Below, one piece after another: positions 25,111-33,457 of a stretch of DNA of 41,415 bases; within the stretch, counting starts at the first letter, position 1, and each line of letters opens with the position of its first letter. A program made the translations under genes and the position numbers. Origin of the DNA: Psychrobacillus sp. BL-248-WT-3 (GTDB lineage: Bacteria; Bacillota; Bacilli; Bacillales_A; Planococcaceae); contig NZ_JABAFC010000033.1 of NCBI RefSeq assembly GCF_012843435.1, positions 1 to 41,415 of the forward strand, read 5' to 3'. The notes under the pieces were generated by a model. It was not told the DNA's origin. It did not search any database and saw nothing but the letters and a program-made list of their open reading frames with translations.

Positions 25111-26172
25111 ATGTATGCATTGTCCACTTTACATCAACAGGGTGCGCCTTCTCTTTTGCGATTAATGGAACGTAAAAGAGATTGGGAGAACAAAAGAGAT
25201 GCAATCGAAAAAACTTGGCTACAATGTATTGGTGGGCTCCCACCTTTAGTACAAATAAATTTTGATATAATCTCTTGGGAGTCGTATGAGGACTACTATT
25301 TATTTAAGATAAAGTACGACACTGTTTTCAACGATACGGTTCCAGCAAACCTGCTAATACCGAAAGCAAGTAACAGCAAAAAAGGTTCTACTAAAGACGA
25401 CGCCATAGAGGTTTTGAACTCTAGTCACAAACATTATCCCTCCGTTATTGCGCTTCATCCAACGAGCGACAACGGGAAGGATGATGTAAGTACAACAGAG
25501 GGACGGCAAAACAGACAATATGGACTTGAGCTTGCTAAGAGAGGCTATGTAGTACTTGCCCCGGATACGATAACAGCTGGAGAACGGGTGCGACAGGACG
25601 AAAAGCCTTTTCAGACAGCAAGCTTTGACGCCGCACATCCGAACTGGTCTGCAGTAGCCAAAATGATTGTGGATCATCAGCAAGGAATAAGTTTATTAGA
25701 GAGCTTAAATTGTGTAGACAGCGATAAAATAGGGTTAATCGGACACTCACTTGGAGGCTACAACGGTTACTTTTTAGCTGGCGTAGACCGTAGAATAAAG
25801 GCAGTAGTATGTAGTTGTGGATTTTCAACATTTGCAGGAGATCCGGAGTTACATCGTTGGGGAAAACGAGATTGGTTTAGTCATATCCCTCAGTTAAGTA
25901 ACTACATAAATGATGATAAGGTTCCTTTTGAATTTACTGAAATAGCTGCATTAGTAGCACCTACTCCTTTTTTTCTATGGATGGGGCAAAATGATTCTAT
26001 ATTCCCCCATTGGAAACCAGCTGCTGAAGGACTTTTTGAACTAAATTCATTGTATAATTGGATGGATTGTACAGAAAAAATCCAAACATTAATAGGGAAC
26101 TCGGGTCATGACTTTCCCTATGAAATTAGGCAAGCAGCTTATTTATTTTTAGATAAATGGTTAATGAAATAA
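25111..26172 (+). CDS. alpha/beta hydrolase of the dienelactone hydrolase/acetyl-xylan esterase type
   Basis: A 353-residue cytoplasmic hydrolase. A helical N-terminal part (residues 1-60) precedes the core. The nucleophile is in LIGHSLGGYNGYFLAG (about residue 213), the Asp candidate is in FLWMGQNDSIFP, and the His is in NSGHDFPYE. ALHPTSDNGKDD is the oxyanion strand and YVVLAPDTITAGER the next. Related bacterial proteins remove acetyl or other acyl groups from sugars, which would fit the deacetylase-like first gene. Last gene of the four-gene operon, 12 bases after the propeller gene. No obvious terminator follows it. Confidence 0.8.
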   Translation: MYALSTLHQQGAPSLLRLMERKRDWENKRDAIEKTWLQCIGGLPPLVQINFDIISWESYEDYYLFKIKYDTVFNDTVPANLLIPKASNSKKGSTKDDAIEVLNSSHKHYPSVIALHPTSDNGKDDVSTTEGRQNRQYGLELAKRGYVVLAPDTITAGERVRQDEKPFQTASFDAAHPNWSAVAKMIVDHQQGISLLESLNCVDSDKIGLIGHSLGGYNGYFLAGVDRRIKAVVCSCGFSTFAGDPELHRWGKRDWFSHIPQLSNYINDDKVPFEFTEIAALVAPTPFFLWMGQNDSIFPHWKPAAEGLFELNSLYNWMDCTEKIQTLIGNSGHDFPYEIRQAAYLFLDKWLMK

Positions 26173-26183
26173 AACTACCAACC

Positions 26184-26232
26184 TTGCACATGTTATGATA
26201 GATTCATATCTTTATATAGCGCCAATTTTGGC
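26184..26232 (+). promoter_or_regulatory. possible promoter and palindrome of the regulator gene
   Basis: TTGCAC at 26184 and TATCTT at 26207 are spaced by 17 bases. The perfect dyad GCCAATTTTGGC at 26221-26232 lies between this weak promoter and the ribosome site of the regulator gene. It differs from the ACAGGT motif found at the two operons, so it may bind another protein or be incidental. Confidence 0.35.
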
Positions 26233-26247
26233 AGGGGAGTTGTATGC

Positions 26248-27654
26248 ATGATAAAACGACAAAGTGACTTTGAAAGTCGTTATAACAAGTTTATCCATGA
26301 GGTAAAACAAGAGATTATTACAGGGAAGATTAAACCTGGGGAATTTATATTGCCAGAAAATACATTAAGTAAAGAATATGCGCTTAGTCGAGTTTCCATA
26401 AGAAAAGCGTTAGCAGAGCTAGTGGAAGAAGGGCTTATAGAAAAAATAGCAGGAAAGGGAAACCGGGTAACCTTGCCTGACGACACACAAAAGCAAACTT
26501 TAACGCTCGGTTGGTTTTCTAACTCCTATGAGATTGAGATTATTAATCTAATCATTCAGAGATTTGAACAATTGAATCCTTATATTAAGATAAATCTTGA
26601 AATTTTACCAAATGATCAGTACGTTTATAACCTTATGCAGTCATTTAAACACGGTTCTGGCCCGGACGTTTTTATAGTTTCAGACTATCATTATAGACAG
26701 CTGATGGAGAAGGATCACTTAGATCTTATAGAACCCTATTTACCAGCGCATATAGATCCGATGAAGGATAGTTATCACCAAGTTTTTCAAATGTTTTCAA
26801 CGGAAAACAAAATGCATGTAACCCCGTTTGTTTTCTCGCCAGTAATGATTTGCTACAACAAACGGATATTTGAAAAAGCAGGCGTTCTAAACGATTTTCA
26901 TATAAAAGATTGGAATGATCTGTTAGAGGTGTCCCGAAAAACAACAAATGATCTAAATGAGGATAATTTAGTGAATGAGTATGGTTTTTGTTTTTCGTCC
27001 TCGACTAACAGATGGCCAGTTTTTCTATTACAAAATAAAGGAAGCTTTAAGGATTCCACAGGAACTAAGCCGGTGATGAACAGTAAGGAAAATATAGAAG
27101 CGTTAGAGTTTTGTGTTGATTTAATGTACAAACATCAGGTATCCCCTATTTTTTCACATGGTAGCAACGACCTCGCTGAGAACCTGTTTATGCGAGAAGG
27201 GGCAGCGATGATCTTAACTACCTATTATTTTATGAATGAATTCAGAGACCATAAGATACAATGGGATGTAATTCCACCGCCTAAAAATAAAGATGCAGGC
27301 ACACTTTTACTTGGAGGGGCACTTGGTGTCCATGTAGATAGTCCAAATAAGCCAGCCGCACATGCACTGATCGATTTTATGGTTAGTGAAGAGGCGCAAA
27401 TATTGATAAAGAAAAATGGATGTACGATTCCAATGCTGCGAAAGGTTGCAGAAGACAATAGACTCCTCCAGCCTGATATTCATCCAGAGCATTACAATGC
27501 CTTTATTGAAACGATGCCAGTCGCTAAAACGATCAAGGATTTACACCTAACGATTGAAGAATTTGAGTTAATTGAACGAGAAATGCATTTTTTATGGGCA
27601 AATATGGAGAAACCAGAGGAAACATGCCAAAGAATACAACAGCTTTTAGAATAA
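26248..27654 (+). CDS. GntR DNA-binding domain fused to a solute-binding protein
   Basis: A 468-residue protein. Residues about 8-75 are a GntR winged helix: GKIKPGEFILPENTLSKEYA, SRVSIRKALAELVEEGLIEK, IAGKGNRVTLP. Residues about 85-468 are a full extracellular-type (family 1, cluster B) solute-binding protein: LTLGWFSNSYEIEIINLIIQ, PDVFIVSDYHY, MLTPF-like HVTPFVFSPVMICYNKRIFE, and GGALGVHVDSPNKPAAHALI. It has no signal peptide or lipobox, so the binding domain must act in the cytoplasm as the effector sensor, as the LacI-type sensor does in GntR/LacI hybrids. AGGGGAG lies eight bases before the ATG. It lies between the enzyme operon and the importer and is the likely regulator of both. Confidence 0.9.
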   Translation: MIKRQSDFESRYNKFIHEVKQEIITGKIKPGEFILPENTLSKEYALSRVSIRKALAELVEEGLIEKIAGKGNRVTLPDDTQKQTLTLGWFSNSYEIEIINLIIQRFEQLNPYIKINLEILPNDQYVYNLMQSFKHGSGPDVFIVSDYHYRQLMEKDHLDLIEPYLPAHIDPMKDSYHQVFQMFSTENKMHVTPFVFSPVMICYNKRIFEKAGVLNDFHIKDWNDLLEVSRKTTNDLNEDNLVNEYGFCFSSSTNRWPVFLLQNKGSFKDSTGTKPVMNSKENIEALEFCVDLMYKHQVSPIFSHGSNDLAENLFMREGAAMILTTYYFMNEFRDHKIQWDVIPPPKNKDAGTLLLGGALGVHVDSPNKPAAHALIDFMVSEEAQILIKKNGCTIPMLRKVAEDNRLLQPDIHPEHYNAFIETMPVAKTIKDLHLTIEEFELIEREMHFLWANMEKPEETCQRIQQLLE

Positions 27655-27868
27655 GATTAAGTAGTTTTAAAGGTAAATAATCATTTATTGGTATAAGAGA
27701 TGAATTGAAATTCTAAGCGACTAGCCTGAGAATATGAATTCTATTGTATAAAAGTATGATTCTCTAATTGAATTCATAAAGTAATAAGAAATAAATAAGA
27801 GATTGTTGAAGATTTTAGATGGAGAAGATTGAATCTTTAAAAGGTTAGATAAACAAGAGGTGAATGGT

Positions 27869-28510
27869 ATGGAGCTGACAGGCTGGAGAGGAACGCTATA
27901 TCGATATATGGACTGGGGAATGCGGCTTGCCTATATAAATATCCTTTGGTTAGGCGGAATCATCTTAGGTCTAGGCGTTGTAGGTTTTTTCCCAGCTACA
28001 GTTGCTATGCTATCGGTTATACGCAAATGGAGCTATGGTGAAGAGGATATAAAAACCTTTCGTTACTTCAATGATATATATAGAAAAGAATTATTAAAAT
28101 CTAATATCTATGGTTATATTTGGCTGATTATAGGCGTTATTCTTTTCGTAGATTTGCAGTTTTTTCGTAGCCTGCCAAATATAGCAGCCTTAATAGCATC
28201 ATTTTTCTTCTTTATATTAGGTGTAATTTATTTGATCGCTTTATTGTATGCTTTTCCACTTTATGTCGGTTATCAGATGAAGCTTTCCCAGTATTTTAAG
28301 GATTGTATTTATATCGTTTTGGCCCATCCTTTGTTTGCGGTGTTCATGGTTTTAGGTTTTTATTTCCCCTATTATTTAGTCATGAAAATTCCTGGACTCA
28401 TACCTTTTTATAGCGGAAGTTTAATAGGCGTTACTTTAATATTTCTATCCAATAAACTGTTTAAAATTATTGAATCAAAACAGCAAGAGCCCATTGAATA
28501 TAAGAAATAA
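27869..28510 (+). CDS. DUF624 (YesL-like) membrane protein
   Basis: A 213-residue protein with about five or six membrane segments and the N-terminal signature LYRYMDWGMRLAYINILWLG, then GVVGFFPATVAMLSVIRKWS, of DUF624/YesL. In Bacillus and Paenibacillus this family is regularly encoded with LplB/YtcP-type oligosaccharide permeases (as in the yes rhamnogalacturonan locus); its role is not known. The ATG at 27869 follows AAGAGGTG by six bases; the ORF-extending GTG at 27860 overlaps that site. It is separated from the regulator by 214 bases in which I see nothing clear. Confidence 0.85.
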   Translation: MELTGWRGTLYRYMDWGMRLAYINILWLGGIILGLGVVGFFPATVAMLSVIRKWSYGEEDIKTFRYFNDIYRKELLKSNIYGYIWLIIGVILFVDLQFFRSLPNIAALIASFFFFILGVIYLIALLYAFPLYVGYQMKLSQYFKDCIYIVLAHPLFAVFMVLGFYFPYYLVMKIPGLIPFYSGSLIGVTLIFLSNKLFKIIESKQQEPIEYKK

Positions 28511-28527
28511 ATAATTTTAGAAAAATA

Positions 28528-28586
28528 TTGAATAAATGTAAAAATTAAACTAAAATTGGTAATATAAATACAGGTATTATACAGGT
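28528..28586 (+). promoter_or_regulatory. promoter and candidate operator 2, before the permease genes
   Basis: TTGAAT (28528-28533), 17 bases and TAAAAT (28551-28556) give a promoter. Fourteen bases after the -10 lies ACAGGTATTATACAGGT (28570-28586), 15/17 identical to the motif at 20319 and including a direct repeat of ATACAGGTA. The same promoter-then-motif layout at both operons suggests one repressor for both. Confidence 0.65.
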
Positions 28587-28628
28587 AAATAAATTGGCAA
28601 AAAGCTTCAAGGAAAGGGGAAATAAGTT

Positions 28629-29612
28629 ATTGTTACTCAAAATAAAGACGCTGAGACAGTTGTTCCGACATTAGCTCACGTCAAGGAAAAACCAAAGCCC
28701 CCAAATAAAAATTCTATTAAGCAAAAACTGTGGCGGGATCGGTATCTATTGCTACTTCTTTTGCCAGGTGCCCTTTACTTTTTAATCTATCGATATATTC
28801 CGATGATTGGATTATTGTTAGCATTTAAAGATTATAGTCCATTCCAAGGATTTCTTAAGAGCCCTTGGGTTGGATTAAAACATTTTCAATCCATTTTTGA
28901 AGACTCGGAGGTTATACAAGTAATTTGGAATACACTTCAGATTTCCATGTTACAAATTATTTTTGCATTTCCTATTTCCATTATTTTAGCACTTATGCTG
29001 AATGAGTTAAGAAACCAAATGTATAAACGATTTCTGCAGTCTGTTGTATATATGCCTCACTTTCTTTCTTGGGTTGTGGTAGTTGGAATAACTGTTATCT
29101 TTCTACGAAGTGAAGGTTTAATAAATAACTTTCTTGGATCTTTTCTAGATATGAATCCTATACCTTTTCTAACGGATCCGGCACTGTTTAAACCGATTGT
29201 TGTATTGCAGGTCATCTGGAAGGAGTCTGGATGGGGTACTATATTGTTTCTAGCTGCCTTATCCGGCATCAGCCCTCATCTATATGAGGCAGCTGTCATG
29301 GATGGTGCGAGTCGCATGAGACAAATTTGGCATATAACATTGCCTGCATTAAAAAGTACGATTGTTATTTTATTAATCCTTCGTTTAGGAAACGTGATGG
29401 ATAGTGGTTTTGAACAAATCTTTCTAATGCTAAATCCTTTTAATATGGAATCGGGTAATGTTCTCGATACGTATGTTTATTTTAAAGGAATACAGCAGGC
29501 GAATTTTAGTTTTGCAACCGCTGTTGGTCTATTTAAAGGAATAATTGGCTTGATTTTAGTGGTTCTTGCAAATAGGCTTGCTAAACGATTTGGTGAGGAA
29601 GGTCTATATTGA
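28629..29612 (+). CDS. ABC sugar permease, LplB-type, probable ATT start
   Basis: A permease of 327 residues with six membrane spans. The first spans YLLLLLLPGALYFLIYRY-like sequence and is followed by MIGLLLAFKDYSPFQG, the conserved LplB block. The EAA loop is EAAVMDGASRMRQIWHITLP. The only ATG/GTG/TTG in frame before the first span is a TTG at 28749 inside that span with no ribosome site. AAAGGGGA at 28613-28620 is eight bases before an in-frame ATT at 28629, giving a hydrophilic N-terminus ending KQKLWRDRY, normal for the family. It pairs with the next permease; no ATPase is encoded nearby. Confidence 0.85.
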   Translation: MVTQNKDAETVVPTLAHVKEKPKPPNKNSIKQKLWRDRYLLLLLLPGALYFLIYRYIPMIGLLLAFKDYSPFQGFLKSPWVGLKHFQSIFEDSEVIQVIWNTLQISMLQIIFAFPISIILALMLNELRNQMYKRFLQSVVYMPHFLSWVVVVGITVIFLRSEGLINNFLGSFLDMNPIPFLTDPALFKPIVVLQVIWKESGWGTILFLAALSGISPHLYEAAVMDGASRMRQIWHITLPALKSTIVILLILRLGNVMDSGFEQIFLMLNPFNMESGNVLDTYVYFKGIQQANFSFATAVGLFKGIIGLILVVLANRLAKRFGEEGLY

Positions 29613-29684
29613 CCATATGAAAGATTGAAAGATTCAAGATGACATGTCTTTATGGGAGACTCTCGTCTGGAAGGGGGTATGTTC

Positions 29685-30557
29685 ATGTTTAGGTCTTCAG
29701 GGGAAAAAGTAATGGATTTTTTCAATGGTACAGTTCTCTTGATTATAGCAGCAGCCATGCTTTTTCCTTTTCTATATATTTTCTCGGTTTCGTTTTCTAG
29801 TGTTAGTGATGTATTAAATAGTGATTTCTTGTTATGGCCAAAGGAATGGGTGACTGATGCTTATACGTATATATTAGGCTCTGATCAATTTATTCGTTCG
29901 TTGTTCGTAACGGTCTATATTACTGTCGTTGGAACATTAGTAAATCTATTTTTTACTACGACGATGGCTTACTCGCTAACTAGAAATATTTTAGGGCAAC
30001 GAACAATTCTTTTTCTAGTATTGTTTACGATGCTATTTTCAGCAGGGATGATCCCTACCTATATTATTGTAAAGGAAACGGGATTATTAAATTCCTTATG
30101 GGCTCTTATAATTCCTGTGGCGATTAGTCCATTTAATCTGATCATTATTACACAGTTTTTTAAAGGAATTCCAGAGGAACTGACAGAGGCGGCATTAATA
30201 GACGGTGCAAACGATATCCAAATATTTACTCGCATTATTTTACCTTTGTCGAAGCCAGCCTTGGCAGCATTCGGTTTATTTTACGCAGTAGGTCATTGGA
30301 ACAGTTATTTCTCAGGGGTTCTATATTTAAATGATCCTGCAAAATGGCCGATTCAAGTAATTTTAAGGCAAATTGTAATAGTCAATGAGCCTAATGCGGC
30401 ACTAGGGGGGCATGCAGCAATGCTGGAAAATCTTCCACCTCCTGAAACCGTTCAGATGGCTGCTATATTGTTAGCTACTTTACCGATTTTAATCGTCTAT
30501 CCATTCTTACAAAAACACTTTGCTAAAGGAGTGATGCTTGGATCTGTTAAGGGGTGA
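29685..30557 (+). CDS. ABC sugar permease, YtcP/LplC-type
   Basis: A 290-residue inner-membrane permease with six spans: NGTVLLIIAAAMLFPFLYIF is the first, followed by SVSFSSVSDVLNSDFLLWPK, typical of YtcP/LplC. The EAA loop reads EAALIDGANDIQIFTRIILP. The C-terminus ends FLQKHFAKGVMLGSVKG, the standard ending of the family. The ATG at 29685 follows GGAAGGGGGT; an ATG 33 bases earlier is open but less well placed. It should form a heterodimer with the upstream permease and be energised by a multitask ATPase such as MsmX encoded elsewhere. Confidence 0.92.
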   Translation: MFRSSGEKVMDFFNGTVLLIIAAAMLFPFLYIFSVSFSSVSDVLNSDFLLWPKEWVTDAYTYILGSDQFIRSLFVTVYITVVGTLVNLFFTTTMAYSLTRNILGQRTILFLVLFTMLFSAGMIPTYIIVKETGLLNSLWALIIPVAISPFNLIIITQFFKGIPEELTEAALIDGANDIQIFTRIILPLSKPALAAFGLFYAVGHWNSYFSGVLYLNDPAKWPIQVILRQIVIVNEPNAALGGHAAMLENLPPPETVQMAAILLATLPILIVYPFLQKHFAKGVMLGSVKG

Positions 30558-30622
30558 CTTTCTATCGCAATGGACATCGAGAATTTATTTACACCAGACA
30601 AAATAGTAATGGAGGGGTTAAT

Positions 30623-32248
30623 GTGAGAAGTAAGCAGTGGTTTTATGGTTTTCTAATTCTTATCATTGGTCTAATTTTAGTAGCTTGTACCGATGAAAAT
30701 GCCCAAACTGAACCAGCGAAAGAGCCGGAAAAAGAGACAAATAGTGCAGAACCAAACAAAGAGGAACCGGCAGTAGATCCGTTTGATCATACAGAAAAGT
30801 ACACGATTACGGGAATGACATTTCGTTTCGGTGATCCACCACCACTGAAAAGCCCGGGTCTTGATATGATAAATGAACGCTTTAACGTGGACTATAAGCC
30901 GGAAATTATTCCTCAGGGAGACTATATTGAAAAGTCGTCTGCTATAGTTGCTTCTGGATCTATGCCAGACCTAATCGGATTTCCAGGAACAGACACTCGT
31001 TTTTATCAATGGGCAGAACAGGGAGCATTCCTGCCTTTAGATGATTATCTTAAGCATTATGACACACTAGGGAAAATCCCAGAATACGTTTACAACTCTT
31101 TTAAAGTGAACGGGAAGATCTATGGTATTCCACGTTACTCTCAACCGTACCCTGTAACACCAGTTATTCGTAAGGATTGGTTAGATAAGCTTGGTTTAGA
31201 AGTTCCTACTTCTTATGAGGAACTGGAGAAGGTAGCGATAGCTTTTACGAAGGAAGATCCAGATGGTAATGGAAAAGATGATACTTACGGCGTTGCAATT
31301 GGTGAAAATATTAACCCGAACTTTAATATGGGAACTTACTGGGACTTTAACGCTTGGTATCACCAAGATAAAGAAGGAAATTACATCCCAGGAATTATTT
31401 CTGACGGTAGAAAAGACTTGATCCAATTTTTTGCTAACCTTTATAAAGAAGGAGCGATGACGAAGGATTTTGCAGTTCTTGATTGGGCTAGCACGAACAC
31501 GGAGTTTTACTCTGGAAAAGCTGGAATCTTTGTTGGGGGAGTTTCAGGTATGTCTGAAGCCTATTTCGAAGGTCTTTTAGCAGCAAATCCAGATGCACAT
31601 TTAATAGCAATACCTCCTTTTGAGGCTCCAGATAAATCCAAGGGCTTCACTATTGGATCTGGTTATTCAGGTATTTTAGCTTTAAATGCTAACATGGCTG
31701 GAGACGAAGGTAAGATTTTCCGTGCTTTAGAAATGGTTGACTTTGGTAAAACATATTACCCAAGGGATACAAAAAATCCGGATAACGCTGATTTTGATTT
31801 CTATTTAGGTGGAGAAGGAAAAGGGTATAACATGGAAAATGGGCAGGCAGTTCAATTGCCAAACTTCTCATCTGATGGACTTTCACCTTCGACTTACTTC
31901 TTAGACAATCGTGAGCAAGTACCAGAAGATGCAAATATCACATATGCAGATGATTACAAAATGCCAGAAATGAAGGAAATGGTTCAATCTCTTCAGGAAA
32001 TGTTTGAATCTAACAAGCTTTATGTAGATCCTTCATACGGAGTAATGTCTCCAACAAATCAGGAGAAAGGCACTGATTTAACACAATTCATCATGAACGA
32101 GCAAGCAAAAATGATTGCTGGCCAAAGACCAATCTCTGAATGGGATAGCTTGGTTGAGGAATACATGAAACGTGGAGGAGAACAAATTATTAAGGAAACG
32201 AACGAAGGAATTAAGGCAAAGGGTTACACAGAAAGAGAATGGAAATAA
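30623..32248 (+). CDS. ABC oligosaccharide-binding lipoprotein, LplA/YtcQ-type
   Basis: A 541-residue solute-binding lipoprotein. The signal peptide VRSKQWFYGFLILIIGLILV ends in lipobox LVAC (Cys23), followed by a Glu/Pro/Lys linker. The large mature domain (family-1 cluster type, about 500 residues) has GSMPDLIGFPGTDTRFYQWA, LPLDDYLKHYDTLGKIPEYV, the calcium-binding-like loop DPDGNGKDDTYG, and GKAGIFVGGVSG. The GTG at 30623 follows GGAGGGG; the earlier open codons encode no signal peptide. It captures the substrate outside the membrane for the two permeases. Size and linker resemble binding proteins for complex oligosaccharides. Confidence 0.92.
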   Translation: MRSKQWFYGFLILIIGLILVACTDENAQTEPAKEPEKETNSAEPNKEEPAVDPFDHTEKYTITGMTFRFGDPPPLKSPGLDMINERFNVDYKPEIIPQGDYIEKSSAIVASGSMPDLIGFPGTDTRFYQWAEQGAFLPLDDYLKHYDTLGKIPEYVYNSFKVNGKIYGIPRYSQPYPVTPVIRKDWLDKLGLEVPTSYEELEKVAIAFTKEDPDGNGKDDTYGVAIGENINPNFNMGTYWDFNAWYHQDKEGNYIPGIISDGRKDLIQFFANLYKEGAMTKDFAVLDWASTNTEFYSGKAGIFVGGVSGMSEAYFEGLLAANPDAHLIAIPPFEAPDKSKGFTIGSGYSGILALNANMAGDEGKIFRALEMVDFGKTYYPRDTKNPDNADFDFYLGGEGKGYNMENGQAVQLPNFSSDGLSPSTYFLDNREQVPEDANITYADDYKMPEMKEMVQSLQEMFESNKLYVDPSYGVMSPTNQEKGTDLTQFIMNEQAKMIAGQRPISEWDSLVEEYMKRGGEQIIKETNEGIKAKGYTEREWK

Positions 32249-32259
32249 TATAAAAAGAG

Positions 32260-32305
32260 AGCAGCTCCAAAAGTCATTTAAAGACTTTGGTGCTGCTTTT
32301 TTTTG
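32260..32305 (+). terminator. terminator of the transporter operon
   Basis: AGCAGCTCCAAAAGTC pairs with GACTTTGGTGCTGCT across ATTTAAA, followed by eight T. Confidence 0.9.
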
Positions 32306-32357
32306 AAATAGCTATGTAAAAGGGTATGGTTGATTAATGTTGCAAGGAATCTTTAAG

Positions 32358-32514
32358 TCAGAAAGTAGAATTGATTTTTCACACCAGCCGGACGCTTTTT
32401 CGCGGAGTGAGCGATAATCCATCACCCATCGCTTACGTGTGTGGCTGTGATGGCTTATGTGTCTCACTCATCCCTGCTTATGTCGCCGTCTGGTGCTCCA
32501 ATCAATAAATGGGA
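32358..32514 (-). repeat. dispersed structured repeat, copy B (157 bp)
   Basis: The inverse of copy A at 4150. On the minus strand it reads CCCATTTATTGATTGGAGCA, GACGGCGAC, GGGATGAGTGAGACACATAAG, CCATCAC...GTGATGG, AAAAAGCGTCCGGCTGG and ATCAATTCTACTTTCTGA. Terminal stem CACCAGCCGGACG/CGCCGTCTGGTG and the inner CCATCAC/GTGATGG stem are preserved although bases differ from copy A. It occupies part of the 577-base gap 32249-32825; the remainder (32520-32815) is AT-rich with no feature I can name. Confidence 0.85.
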
Positions 32515-32825
32515 ACGGCTTTAATTCATCGATAAAGTGCTTATAAATTTACTTGCATAAACAAAATTTATGTTCTTAATAGTCATTTGAATGTCACTTC
32601 TGTAATGTTTACAATCACTTTAAAAAAAGAAGTTTTAATCAAAATTAACCAATAACTTTAAAAAGCTTTAGAAATAAACAAATATTGACTTCGTTTAAGA
32701 AATTTAACTTTCTAATGCAGAACTCTCATTTATTTATTGAATATTTTGAAACTAAAATTTTAGATATACGTAAATTTATGACGAGAAAGTTATTATACTT
32801 TCATATAGCAAAGGGGGAATGATTA

Positions 32826-33383
32826 ATGAAGAAAAAATTACTTTTGGTTTTTATAGTGTTACTGCTACAGACAGGCTGCTCATATACTTTTAGCATAAAT
32901 AGTACGGAGGACTTTATAGAAAGCGTTCCACATCCAAATTCAACTGAGATATTGGATAAACTGCAAAAGGAAGATTATGAAGTTGTGTTTTATGAAGATG
33001 AAACAGGATTCCGTACTGGATATAAAAAGTCGGTTGATGAATATTGGACACATACTGGAAACGGTGAGATAGATCCTGGTGACGGTATGGACTGGGTAAT
33101 GTTTAATAATCCAAAAGTACCTTTAACATTGTTTGGAGGAATTATCACAAATGATCAAATTACAACCGTGCTTGTGAAGCAAAAAACAATAGAGAAGGGA
33201 GCTACAATTGTTGAGATTTCTGAAGGATTAAGATGTTGGTTTGTTACCTTTGATGCTTTAGAAGAAGCAGATGCTGGGGAACCCGACCCATTGAAAATCG
33301 AAGCATTTGATAGTAATGGAAATGTTTTATGGAAAGAGGGTGTTTATGAAGGTGGGCATTTTAGTGGGAAAATAACTAATTAA
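32826..33383 (+). CDS. small lipoprotein, unknown
   Basis: A 185-residue lipoprotein. The signal peptide KKKLLLVFIVLLLQTGC has its lipobox (LQTGC) at Cys18. The mature part is acidic, with VVFYEDETGFRTGYKKSVDE, DPGDGMDWVMFNNPKVPLTL and EISEGLRCWFVTFDALEEAD, and is probably beta-rich. No family recognised. AAGGGGGAATG lies before the ATG. It follows the repeat and a long AT-rich stretch, so it is separate from the transporter operon. Confidence 0.7.
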   Translation: MKKKLLLVFIVLLLQTGCSYTFSINSTEDFIESVPHPNSTEILDKLQKEDYEVVFYEDETGFRTGYKKSVDEYWTHTGNGEIDPGDGMDWVMFNNPKVPLTLFGGIITNDQITTVLVKQKTIEKGATIVEISEGLRCWFVTFDALEEADAGEPDPLKIEAFDSNGNVLWKEGVYEGGHFSGKITN

Positions 33384-33457
33384 ATTCTACTTTCTCATCC
33401 AATTACTTATAGAACTAATTAAAGAGCCGTTATACTATGTTATGGGGGACAAAACTA

